Below are positions 1 through 4,777 of a stretch of DNA of 5,573 bases, in pieces. The notes under the pieces were generated by a model. The model searched no databases and was not told the DNA's origin. It was given only the letters and a program-made list of their open reading frames with translations. The number at the start of each line of letters is the position of its first letter. Positions within the stretch are counted from its first letter, which is position 1. The stretch comes from an uncultured Hungatella sp. Lineage in GTDB: Bacteria > Bacillota > Clostridia > Lachnospirales > Lachnospiraceae. The position numbers and the translations under genes were made by a program. Location of the stretch: assembly GCA_910577935.1 (NCBI GenBank), contig CAJTOT010000067.1, forward strand, positions 1-5,573. Reading direction: 5' to 3'.

Positions 1-286
1 ATAAATGATGCACCGTATCCCCCACCGCACAAGGCAGTTTCAACAGTTTCCCTTGTTCCTCTAAGTCCTCATATTCTGCCAGACGTTCCATACATCTCTG
101 ATGCCCGTTATTCTTTAAGTCCATCCGGGGAATAGCCTGTCCTTCCCCAGTGCGTTCTGTCAATCTCTCCATATTTCCCTTTCCCTCCAAAATCCCATCC
201 ATCACCTGGCAGCTTTCCCCACATACATCATCACACGGGTACTCCAGGCAGTTCTCCGGCATCTCCACCACCAGTATGGCTTTCAT
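1..286 (-). CDS. Small phage protein with 'RLT...YED' signature (3' end outside window)
   Basis: The 95 visible codons are open to the window edge, so the C-terminus is missing. The ATG at 286 is preceded by AGGAGG (293-298) with a 6-base spacer, a near-ideal ribosome binding site, and lies 13 bases after the upstream gene. Residues 1-38 form a small module starting MKAILVVEMPENC with four Cys (13, 18, 22, 26), possibly metal-binding. Residues 39 onward (MERLTERTG...RCMERLAEYED...LPCAVGDTV) match a family seen often in clostridial prophages, normally hypothetical, with no established function. A second SD-like sequence (GGAGGG, 183-188) lies 10 bases before Met39 (172-170), so the second module could also be made alone. 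Either this is a fusion of two small phage proteins or a dual-start gene. Family recognition is from motif memory; the function is unknown. Confidence 0.75.
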   Translation of the reverse strand, partial: MKAILVVEMPENCLEYPCDDVCGESCQVMDGILEGKGNMERLTERTGEGQAIPRMDLKNNGHQRCMERLAEYEDLEEQGKLLKLPCAVGDTVHHL

Positions 287-299
287 TCTGCGCCTCCTC

Positions 300-491
300 T
301 TATTTCTTCTCCACAAATCTGACAGGTTCAAAACCGCAATGAATATTCTCCGGCTTCGCCCCAAATATAGAAGTGCATTTCCCAACATGTACGCAATCGG
401 CGCATGTTTTGCCTTTCGGTAAGTCCATGCACTGTCTTTTGCAATTATGGGCTTTATAATAGTCACATCTGCCGCATTCCATTTCTCTCAT
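300..491 (-). CDS. Eight-cysteine small phage protein, hypothetical
   Basis: The predicted 63-residue protein has eight Cys at 6, 9, 17, 21, 30, 33, 39 and 52. They include the CxxC pairs C6-C9 and C30-C33 and the Cx3C pair C17-C21, which suggests zinc binding or a small redox/metal-stabilised fold. The ATG at 491 was chosen because it forms a 4-base ATGA overlap with the TGA (490-488) of the preceding gene, a classic translational-coupling arrangement. A GTG at 515 is in frame but would extend 28 bases into that gene with no good ribosome binding site. ATG 482 is another possible start. It ends EKK with TAA, 13 bases before the next ATG. I do not recognise a named family. Compact Cys-rich proteins of this kind are common in clostridial prophages and are usually annotated as hypothetical. 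Confidence 0.7.
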   Translation of the reverse strand: MREMECGRCDYYKAHNCKRQCMDLPKGKTCADCVHVGKCTSIFGAKPENIHCGFEPVRFVEKK

Positions 492-1120
492 CCCCCGCTT
501 TCCGGCTTCCCGCACCGTTCAAATTCTATCACCCATACCCAGGGGTTAGCATCCCAGCCATACCTGTTCAAGTCTGATTTTTTGATGGTGGAATCCCACA
601 ATGCCATGAATGTGAATATATCTCCATTATGGCCACACCAGCACCCCTCTTCCTCGCACCCATCTATGGTAATCTCCTGCAGCCGCTCCACCCTCACACC
701 CATCACCTTCAGCCAGATACGGGCGGCTTCTTTCGGCATGTGGATTGAGGGGCGCCATACTGTTGTCGGATAACTTCCCGGCTGTGGAAATGGAGATATC
801 CATGTCCTGTAAATATATCCCCCTGTCCATTCTGCCCATGTCTCCCGGACATACAGAATATCCCCTTTCCCATATGGCGGATTCTTTTCTATATATCCAC
901 GCAGTTTATGCCATGTAGAGCCGTCAGGATTTTTTCCATAGGTTTCTCCCTCCACATCTGACTGAATCTCTATGAGCCTGGTACCATACTTGTCGGTGCG
1001 CACCTTCATTTCAGTATTGCTGTACTTATATTTTACAGCACGCCTGGTGACCGTCTTCCTGCCGTCCAGAATCGCCCGTACCATGTCCCCGTTAAAAAGA
1101 ATCGGTAATACCCTACTCAC
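488..1120 (-). CDS. ASCH/PUA-like domain phage protein
   Basis: This 210-residue protein matches a phage family often labelled ASCH-domain or, with little basis, 'morphogenetic' protein. Recognisable blocks are PILFNGDMVRAILDGRKTVTRR near residues 6-27, PYGKGDILYVRETW (82-95), WRPSIHMPKEAARIWLKV (122-139), RVERLQEI (144-151), ALWDS (173-177), and WDANPWVWVIEFER (189-202) close to the C-terminus. ASCH domains have a PUA-like beta-barrel fold, and nucleic acid binding is inferred for them, but no activity is established for this phage branch. An insert-like GCWCGH (159-164) adds two Cys and a His. The start is GTG 1120, because AAGGAGG lies 8 bases upstream; an in-frame GTG at 1162 has no such site. 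The stop overlaps the next gene in ATGA. The family looks secure; the role does not. Confidence 0.8.
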   Translation of the reverse strand: MSRVLPILFNGDMVRAILDGRKTVTRRAVKYKYSNTEMKVRTDKYGTRLIEIQSDVEGETYGKNPDGSTWHKLRGYIEKNPPYGKGDILYVRETWAEWTGGYIYRTWISPFPQPGSYPTTVWRPSIHMPKEAARIWLKVMGVRVERLQEITIDGCEEEGCWCGHNGDIFTFMALWDSTIKKSDLNRYGWDANPWVWVIEFERCGKPESGG

Positions 1121-1128
1121 CCGTATTT

Positions 1129-1135
1129 CCTCCTT
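1129..1135 (-). promoter_or_regulatory. Ribosome binding site fixing GTG start at 1120
   Basis: AAGGAGG sits 8 bases before GTG 1120-1118 and is the best Shine-Dalgarno near the start of the ASCH-like gene. It decides for this GTG over the in-frame GTG at 1162, which would add 14 residues unlike the family start. Confidence 0.8.
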
Positions 1136-1154
1136 CCGCCAGCTCCGCAACCCG

Positions 1155-1349
1155 CTAAACACACCAGTCCTTATCTACCGGGTACAGATAATACTCCTGC
1201 CCTTCTGCAAAATACTGCGGTATCAGTCCCCATTTATCATCAAACTCAAAGGAAACCTCCATCCCGTCCAGAATATCTGTATGTCCTTTAAGCTGGCGCC
1301 TCACCCATGCCGGTGCTTTTTTCAAAAACTTCTCTTTGCTGAATTTCAT
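1155..1349 (-). CDS. 64-residue phage hypothetical protein (KFLKKAP...YLYPVDKDWC)
   Basis: This is a short basic-then-acidic protein starting MKFSKEKFLKKAPAW and ending YYLYPVDKDWCV. It resembles small clostridial phage proteins that begin with a 'KFxKEKFLxxAP' helix and end in 'LYPVxxxWC'; no function is known. ATG 1349 is chosen because a purine-rich AAGAAGGCGGAA precedes it and the sequence before it reads like the methylase in another frame. An in-frame TTG at 1394 is less likely. The first 62 bases overlap the 3' end of the methylase gene out of frame. The stop is TAG at 1157-1155. The same frame then stays open for 13 more codons to another TAG that overlaps the GTG of the next gene, so the natural end could once have lain further downstream. 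Confidence 0.65.
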   Translation of the reverse strand: MKFSKEKFLKKAPAWVRRQLKGHTDILDGMEVSFEFDDKWGLIPQYFAEGQEYYLYPVDKDWCV

Positions 1350-2157
1350 TTCCGCCTTCTTTCCACGCAATCCGCAGCTGCCCGGGCGGCTCAAAGTTCA
1401 TCCACAGTATCTCCCGCTTCCTGCTGCCCGACTGGGAACGGCACCAGTGCTCCTCCCTGTGCCACCCCCGCAGGCGGCTGTCATACAGGGCGCTGGCATA
1501 CCCGCTCAGCAGCACCTTTCCTTTGTGGGCAAGCAGGATATCCAGCAGTTCCTCATGCTCCTTATCATCCATCTCATGCCGGTACTGCTTCCCGTACCTG
1601 GTGTCGAGTACATACGGCGGGTCCGCATAGATGAGGACATTCGGAAAATTAAACCTCTGTATCAGCTCTGCTGCCGGCCTGTTCTCTATCTGCACACCCC
1701 GGAGCCTCTCTGCCGCCCGGATTATCCTTTCCGGCATCCCGCACCAGTCCTGCGCCGCATAGGCCCGTTCCCGGCCCTGGATATCGTTTTTCCATCCGGC
1801 CTTTTCACCATTTGTCCGGAAGCCGCGCCCCATGTTCAGACGAACGCAGAAATTCACGGCCTGCCCCAGGCTGTCGCCCGGAACTGATGCAAAGGCATCC
1901 TCATACACCTGCCGGGCATATGGCGTAAAATATATCTCATGGGCAAGCCTTTCCGGATCCCTGCGAACCCAGTCGAAAAAACTGACTACATTTCCGTCCA
2001 GATCATTCACCGTCTCGATGTGGGAGCGGGGCTTGTTAAACAGCACGGCCCCGCTGCCAAAGAAGGGCTCCAGGTAGCTGTGATGCTCCGGGAAGAAGCT
2101 GATGATCCAGTCCGCCAGGAACCACTTGCTTCCCGGGTATTTTATGACCGCATTCAT
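1288..2157 (-). CDS. D12-class (Dam-like) N6-adenine DNA methyltransferase
   Basis: This 289-residue protein transfers a methyl group from S-adenosylmethionine to N6 of adenine in duplex DNA. The D12/Dam motif order is clear. The N-terminal KYPGSKWFLADWI (6-18) is motif X. EPFFGSGAVLF (30-40) is the SAM-binding motif I, followed by NDLDGNVVSFF (51-61). The catalytic DPPY is at 179-182. The length is normal for the family. GATC is a common Dam target but cannot be read from the protein here. Phage-borne copies can protect phage DNA from host restriction or affect gene control; no partner endonuclease is visible, so it looks like an orphan enzyme. ATG 2157 overlaps the preceding gene's TGA by ATGA, with AGGGG about 9 bases upstream. 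After the usual family end near residue 260, about 30 residues continue in the region overlapping the next gene; this tail is probably not catalytic. Confidence 0.93.
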   Translation of the reverse strand: MNAVIKYPGSKWFLADWIISFFPEHHSYLEPFFGSGAVLFNKPRSHIETVNDLDGNVVSFFDWVRRDPERLAHEIYFTPYARQVYEDAFASVPGDSLGQAVNFCVRLNMGRGFRTNGEKAGWKNDIQGRERAYAAQDWCGMPERIIRAAERLRGVQIENRPAAELIQRFNFPNVLIYADPPYVLDTRYGKQYRHEMDDKEHEELLDILLAHKGKVLLSGYASALYDSRLRGWHREEHWCRSQSGSRKREILWMNFEPPGQLRIAWKEGGNEIQQREVFEKSTGMGEAPA

Positions 2158-2525
2158 ACGTCTTTCCCCTGTTCCTCTGTGCCCGTATCAAGAACACACT
2201 TCACATAAACCTCCACCGGGCAGCTCCTGCATACTGCATCCAGTTCTTCCTGCTCTGTTATCTCCCGCGGATGGCGGCACAGCTCATCGCATACATACGC
2301 CGCCATATCCTCCACCCCATCCTTCAGGCCCGTTACCTGCCCCGGGCTCATCCCGCTGTCCTCGTAATCCTTCAGCTTACAGAGGCATCCGTACAGAAGC
2401 TGGCTGGTCTCTTTTGTGATAACCTCACCTGCCTGCAGATTCTTCCATGGTATCCCTTTTACCTGCCACAAGCCGGATGCTTTTTTCTGTGTTAATCTGC
2501 CTATTCCACTGTACCTCCTGTTCAT
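2154..2525 (-). CDS. Cys-containing phage protein with 'GRLT...KLKDYEDSG' module
   Basis: From ATG 2525 the protein has 123 residues. The N-terminal part (GRLTQKKASGLWQVKG, then YGCLCKLKDYEDSGMSP) matches a clostridial prophage family whose members usually begin 'MGRLT'. The C-terminal part (YVCDELCRHPREI, then EELDAVCRSCPVEVYVKC) is a second recurrent phage module with five Cys, plausibly metal-binding. The function is unknown. The start is uncertain. ATG 2567 is in frame with a weak ribosome binding site and would overlap the upstream gene by 16 bases. ATG 2525 has GGGAG only 1 base away. The best Shine-Dalgarno (2514-2519) points to ATA 2504, exactly where relatives have Met. ATG 2525 is the conservative choice. 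The stop overlaps the methylase start in ATGA, so the two are likely translationally coupled. Confidence 0.75.
   Translation of the reverse strand: MNRRYSGIGRLTQKKASGLWQVKGIPWKNLQAGEVITKETSQLLYGCLCKLKDYEDSGMSPGQVTGLKDGVEDMAAYVCDELCRHPREITEQEELDAVCRSCPVEVYVKCVLDTGTEEQGKDV
2514..2519 (-). promoter_or_regulatory. AGGAGG pointing at an ATA codon
   Basis: A perfect AGGAGG lies inside the annotated 5' end of the gene, 9 bases before ATA 2504-2502. That ATA sits where related proteins begin with Met (IGRLT here against MGRLT). The other start nearby, GTG 2509, reaches a stop two codons later. It is either a relic of an ATG mutated to ATA or a functional non-canonical start. Confidence 0.55.
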
Positions 2526-2531
2526 TCTCCC

Positions 2532-2549
2532 GGTTGCACCGGTGCAACC
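2532..2549. repeat. 18-bp perfect palindrome between genes
   Basis: GGTTGCACCGGTGCAACC reads identically on both strands with no mismatch. It lies 2 bases after the stop of the 251-residue gene (stop complete at 2552) and just before ATG 2525. As DNA it could bind a dimeric regulator. As RNA it can fold into a 7-bp stem with a CCGG loop. No U-tract follows, so it is not a standard rho-independent terminator. If translation started at ATG 2567 it would be coding. Confidence 0.7.
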
Positions 2550-2551
2550 CG

Positions 2552-3307
2552 TCAGCTCAGCCCCCATTCCGGCTTTTCTTCCGGCTCGATATCATCATCG
2601 CTGTCGCTTTCCACATCCAGGACTATCTCCGTAAATGCTCTGTACAATGTCATAAGGAATACTTTAAAACCGCCCAGCTCTCGCAAGGAAGAAATGTCAA
2701 CTGAGTCGTTATAGTTCAGTATCATCCACTTGTCTTTATTTGTATGCTTGTACAGTTTAATCTGGCAGTTCAGGTTCTCATCTTCGTCACAAATAAATCT
2801 AACAACGCAGTCATCATAAGTGGACTTAAACCATCTCTTATCTTCATGCTCCACTTCCATCTGTGCGGAAACATGCTCGTAATAAGGCTCCCCATCATCA
2901 CAGCAGGCCTCCAGGTCATCCGTATTGACATTCTCCGCTACGTATTTGCAATACTGCTTAAATATCTCTGACAGCTTAATTTCTTTCATTTCTGGCTCTT
3001 TCATAAGCCCTTTAAAGTTTTCCAGTATCTCTTTATTGTCTGCGAGGCTTGTAGAATTTACAATTTCCGTCAGTACCGTATCCAGCTTTGTGAGGTACTG
3101 GTTGAAATCATGCTTTTCAATCGCCGGGATCATGGTTTCACTCAGCTTTTTCTCGATCAGCTTCTTTCCCTCCCCGCCATAGGAAAACACGTTGCTGAGC
3201 GCGTCCGACACACCTTTCTCTATATACTGGCCCACAAGCTTCTCCACAGTTCCGTCGTTCAATTTTTCATTTACTGTATTAATGATTTTTCGTTCAAAGC
3301 TTTCCAT
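2552..3307 (-). CDS. 251-residue AT-rich phage protein of unknown function
   Basis: I do not recognise the family. Residues 1-110 (MESFERKIINTVNEKLNDGT...) are rich in Lys, Glu and Leu and look mostly alpha-helical. Residues 150-200 look like a small beta-rich domain (RWFKSTYDDCVVRFIC, CQIKLYKHT, KWMILNYN). The C-terminus (231-248, VESDSDDDIEPEEKPE) is strongly acidic and probably disordered. There is no signal peptide or membrane segment, so it is likely cytoplasmic. The start ATG 3307 has AAAGG 9 bases upstream, 18 bases after the replication gene's stop. Several stretches within the gene have about one-third GC (for example 2701-2760 and 2941-3000), clearly below the methylase next door, which suggests a separate acquisition. 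Its place directly after the initiator gene hints at a replication-linked or early role, but that is inference. Confidence 0.8.
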   Translation of the reverse strand: MESFERKIINTVNEKLNDGTVEKLVGQYIEKGVSDALSNVFSYGGEGKKLIEKKLSETMIPAIEKHDFNQYLTKLDTVLTEIVNSTSLADNKEILENFKGLMKEPEMKEIKLSEIFKQYCKYVAENVNTDDLEACCDDGEPYYEHVSAQMEVEHEDKRWFKSTYDDCVVRFICDEDENLNCQIKLYKHTNKDKWMILNYNDSVDISSLRELGGFKVFLMTLYRAFTEIVLDVESDSDDDIEPEEKPEWGLS

Positions 3308-3325
3308 TCCCTTTTACCTTTCCTC

Positions 3326-4114
3326 TCAATTACTCACAAGCTCATCCTCCAGTGCCGCAAAATCATACTCATTCTGCGCAAACTGGTTAAAGCTGTTCTT
3401 TCCCTGCCCCTTCTTTGTACCCGCTTTCGGCCGCACGTACTGGCCTGGCAGGTAGCCGGCAAAAAAGTTGTCCGAAAAAAATGACTCCGGGCTGCGGATA
3501 TAGTCCTCTGTCCTGCCAAGGATCCTGACCGCCTCCGCATAGTTGGCGGCTGCTGCCACCAGGTCCTTCTCGGTGATGCGGCTGTCACCCATGAGCACCC
3601 TGCAGTAGGCATATTCGGCCCCGGGACGGCCAAAAGCCTTTTTCGGGTATGCCTCACAGAATTCCCCAAACAATTCAATGGGGGCTGCCGTGCATCTCTC
3701 TCTTTTATTTTGTTTTTGTTTATATATGTCTGCGCTTTCTGCTGCTCCTTTTACTGCTGGTTGTACTGCTTCTTTTACTTCGCTTTCTACTGCGTTTTGT
3801 ACTACGCTTTTGAAAGTGTTTTTTTCCGCAATGGATATCATCCGGTAACGGTTCGGGCTTCCTTTCTTTCCCTTCTGGTATTCGATCAGCCCCGCTTTGA
3901 TGAGTTCGTCTCTCGCCTTTATCAAGGTAGCTTCACGGCTCATTTGCGTGGTTGCCATCAAACGCAGGTTATCTACTGTCACCCACTCGCTCCACCCGGA
4001 TCTGTTGCACAGGTACAGCAGTTTGTACCAGAGCAGCTGTGGCAGGATCGGCAGGTAGTGAGTTTCGATCCATTGTTCAAAGGCTAATATCTCTGCCAGA
4101 TAATTCAATGTCAT
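3326..4114 (-). CDS. DnaD-like phage replication initiator (replisome organizer)
   Basis: This 262-residue protein has the layout of phage DnaD/replisome-organizer proteins, which bind the phage origin and help load the replicative helicase. Residues 15-92 form a winged helix: WIETHYLPILPQLLWYKLL, then TVDNLRLMATTQMSREATLIKARDELIKAGLIEY (recognition helix area) and KGSPNRYRM as wing. Residues 102-129 are a four-residue repeat linker ([KQE]-x-[AVE]-V), followed by a Lys/Gln-rich stretch. The C-terminal part begins FGEFCEAYPKKAFGRPGAEYAY (149-170), matching the 'F..F...YPKK..G...A' motif typical of phage replication proteins, and ends with SPESFFSDNFFAGYLPG (208-224). ATG 4114 follows AAAGGGGGG; no better start is nearby. 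A helicase loader is not seen in the window. Confidence 0.8.
   Translation of the reverse strand: MTLNYLAEILAFEQWIETHYLPILPQLLWYKLLYLCNRSGWSEWVTVDNLRLMATTQMSREATLIKARDELIKAGLIEYQKGKKGSPNRYRMISIAEKNTFKSVVQNAVESEVKEAVQPAVKGAAESADIYKQKQNKRERCTAAPIELFGEFCEAYPKKAFGRPGAEYAYCRVLMGDSRITEKDLVAAAANYAEAVRILGRTEDYIRSPESFFSDNFFAGYLPGQYVRPKAGTKKGQGKNSFNQFAQNEYDFAALEDELVSN
3701..3727. other. AT-rich tract next to iterons (candidate unwinding element)
   Basis: Only 3 of 27 bases are G or C. It lies directly beside the iteron-like repeats and encodes the Ile-Tyr-Lys-Gln-Lys-Gln-Asn-Lys stretch of the initiator. This placement, as in origins lying inside initiator genes such as lambda O, fits a DNA unwinding element. 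This is inference. Confidence 0.5.
3728..3811 (-). repeat. Seven 12-base iteron-like repeats inside the initiator gene
   Basis: Read on the minus strand, seven consecutive 12-base units follow the pattern (A/C/G)AA-NNN-GCA-GTA. Units 2, 4 and 5 end exactly GCAGTA; units 1, 3 and 6 differ by one base (GTAGTA, GAAGTA, GCAGCA); unit 7 ends GCAGAC. They encode KSVV, QNAV, ESEV, KEAV, QPAV, KGAA and ESAD. In-frame repeats in a phage initiator gene are typical of origins bound by the encoded protein. A simple flexible or helical protein linker is the alternative. Confidence 0.7.
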
Positions 4115-4150
4115 CCCCCCTTTATCTGTTCTTCCCTTCCGGCATTTATA

Positions 4151-4351
4151 TCACCTCCCGCCCTGTGTGCCGTTCTCCATCCGGATACTTTCTCTATTCT
4201 TTCCTGCTGCCTTTCTCCCGGGCATGCTCCGCTCACCATACTTTTTCAGATAAGTGAGATGATACGGTTCCCTGCGCCCCACAGCCTCTGCCTGCAGGGA
4301 TACAGCTGTTATGTAATCCTCGTACTTCCTGTTTTTAAGTTCCCGCTCCAT
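4151..4351 (-). CDS. 66-residue basic phage hypothetical protein
   Basis: The predicted product MERELKNRKYEDYITAVSLQ...GRREPYHLTYLKKYGERSMPG... has many Arg/Lys residues and a low-complexity basic C-terminus. I do not recognise it. The ATG at 4351 is chosen because AAAGG lies 8 bases upstream and because the in-frame extension to GTG 4501 overlaps, in another frame, the conserved C-terminus of the HNH-like gene and so is a shadow. The 98 bases between the two genes (4352-4449) hold an AGGAGG about 25 bases upstream of the ATG, too far to serve it, and no other clear element. The stop lies 36 bases before the replication initiator start. It may bind nucleic acid because of its charge, but nothing more can be said; it could also be spurious. 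Confidence 0.5.
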   Translation of the reverse strand: MERELKNRKYEDYITAVSLQAEAVGRREPYHLTYLKKYGERSMPGRKAAGKNRESIRMENGTQGGR

Positions 4352-4449
4352 GCTTCCCGCCTTTCCACTCCCTGCCGCCTCCTTTCCGGGGACACCGGCC
4401 CTGTCACCGCTGATGCCCCCTTGCAAAAAACTGCAGTTACCGTGATGTA

Positions 4450-4776
4450 TCAACTTTTCCCAAAAGGCTGAATAATATTGCGCCCAAAAACTTCCATCCA
4501 CTTTTCATGGGAATACTTTGCCTCAAAAGCCTACAGCGCCTTCCTCTGCACCAGGCGCTGGTGATGGATATTATGATGGACGGCCTCCGGGCCCTGGGTG
4601 TGGTGCTGCAGGCAAAGATATACCTTCAGGCCGTAGTGCTCGGAGAGCTTCCTGTTCGCCGTGCCGGGCATGGCGTGATGCTCCTGCAGATTACTCCGGG
4701 GAGCATCATCTCCCCTCAGGAGCATGCACAGATAACATGTCCTCCGGCTTTTATCCTGCATAATACTTTTCGACAT
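4450..4776 (-). pseudogene. HNH-like treble-clef phage protein interrupted by in-frame amber codon
   Basis: The family is a small phage HNH-like protein starting 'SKSIMQ', with Cys14-x2-Cys17, EHH (32-34), GTANRKLSEHYGLKVYLC (38-55) and QHH (57-59), features of a treble-clef metal site. Its role in phages is not established; nuclease activity is possible. An in-frame TAG at codon 82 (4533-4531) ends translation after QRLVQRKAL. The same frame then continues with 26 intact codons (AFEAKYSHEKWMEVFGRNII..., to TGA 4452-4450), which match the usual C-terminus of the family. A single C-to-T or G-to-T change (CAG or GAG to TAG) explains it. The metal-site half is intact, so an 81-residue product (4531-4776) may still be made. 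ATG 4776 has GGAGG 7 bases upstream and starts 1 base after the preceding gene's TAG. Confidence 0.8.
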
Positions 4777-4777
4777 C

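Noticed and set aside
972..1634. 220-codon open frame on the plus strand
   Set aside because: It is antisense to the ASCH-like gene, the 64-residue gene and the methylase, and has low-complexity composition with no recognisable motif.
3110..3484. Plus-strand 124-codon frame and its neighbours with hydrophobic residues
   Set aside because: It is antisense to the initiator and 251-residue genes; hydrophobic runs arise from complementing Lys/Glu codons.
3326..3678. 114-codon minus-strand alternative frame inside the initiator gene
   Set aside because: It is a shadow of the initiator C-terminal half, which carries the recognisable replication-protein motif.
4352..4501. N-terminal extension of the 66-residue gene to GTG 4501
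   Set aside because: It overlaps the HNH-like C-terminal coding sequence and has no ribosome binding site.
4437..4508. 23-residue hydrophobic ORF (MKSGWKFLGAILFSLL...) resembling a small membrane peptide
   Set aside because: It lies out of frame over the conserved C-terminus of the HNH-like gene and has no good ribosome binding site.
4531..4533. Genome-wide TAG recoding to glutamine
   Set aside because: TAG also ends the large protein 1 base before the next start (4780-4778) and the 64-residue gene; only one gene shows a convincing continuation.
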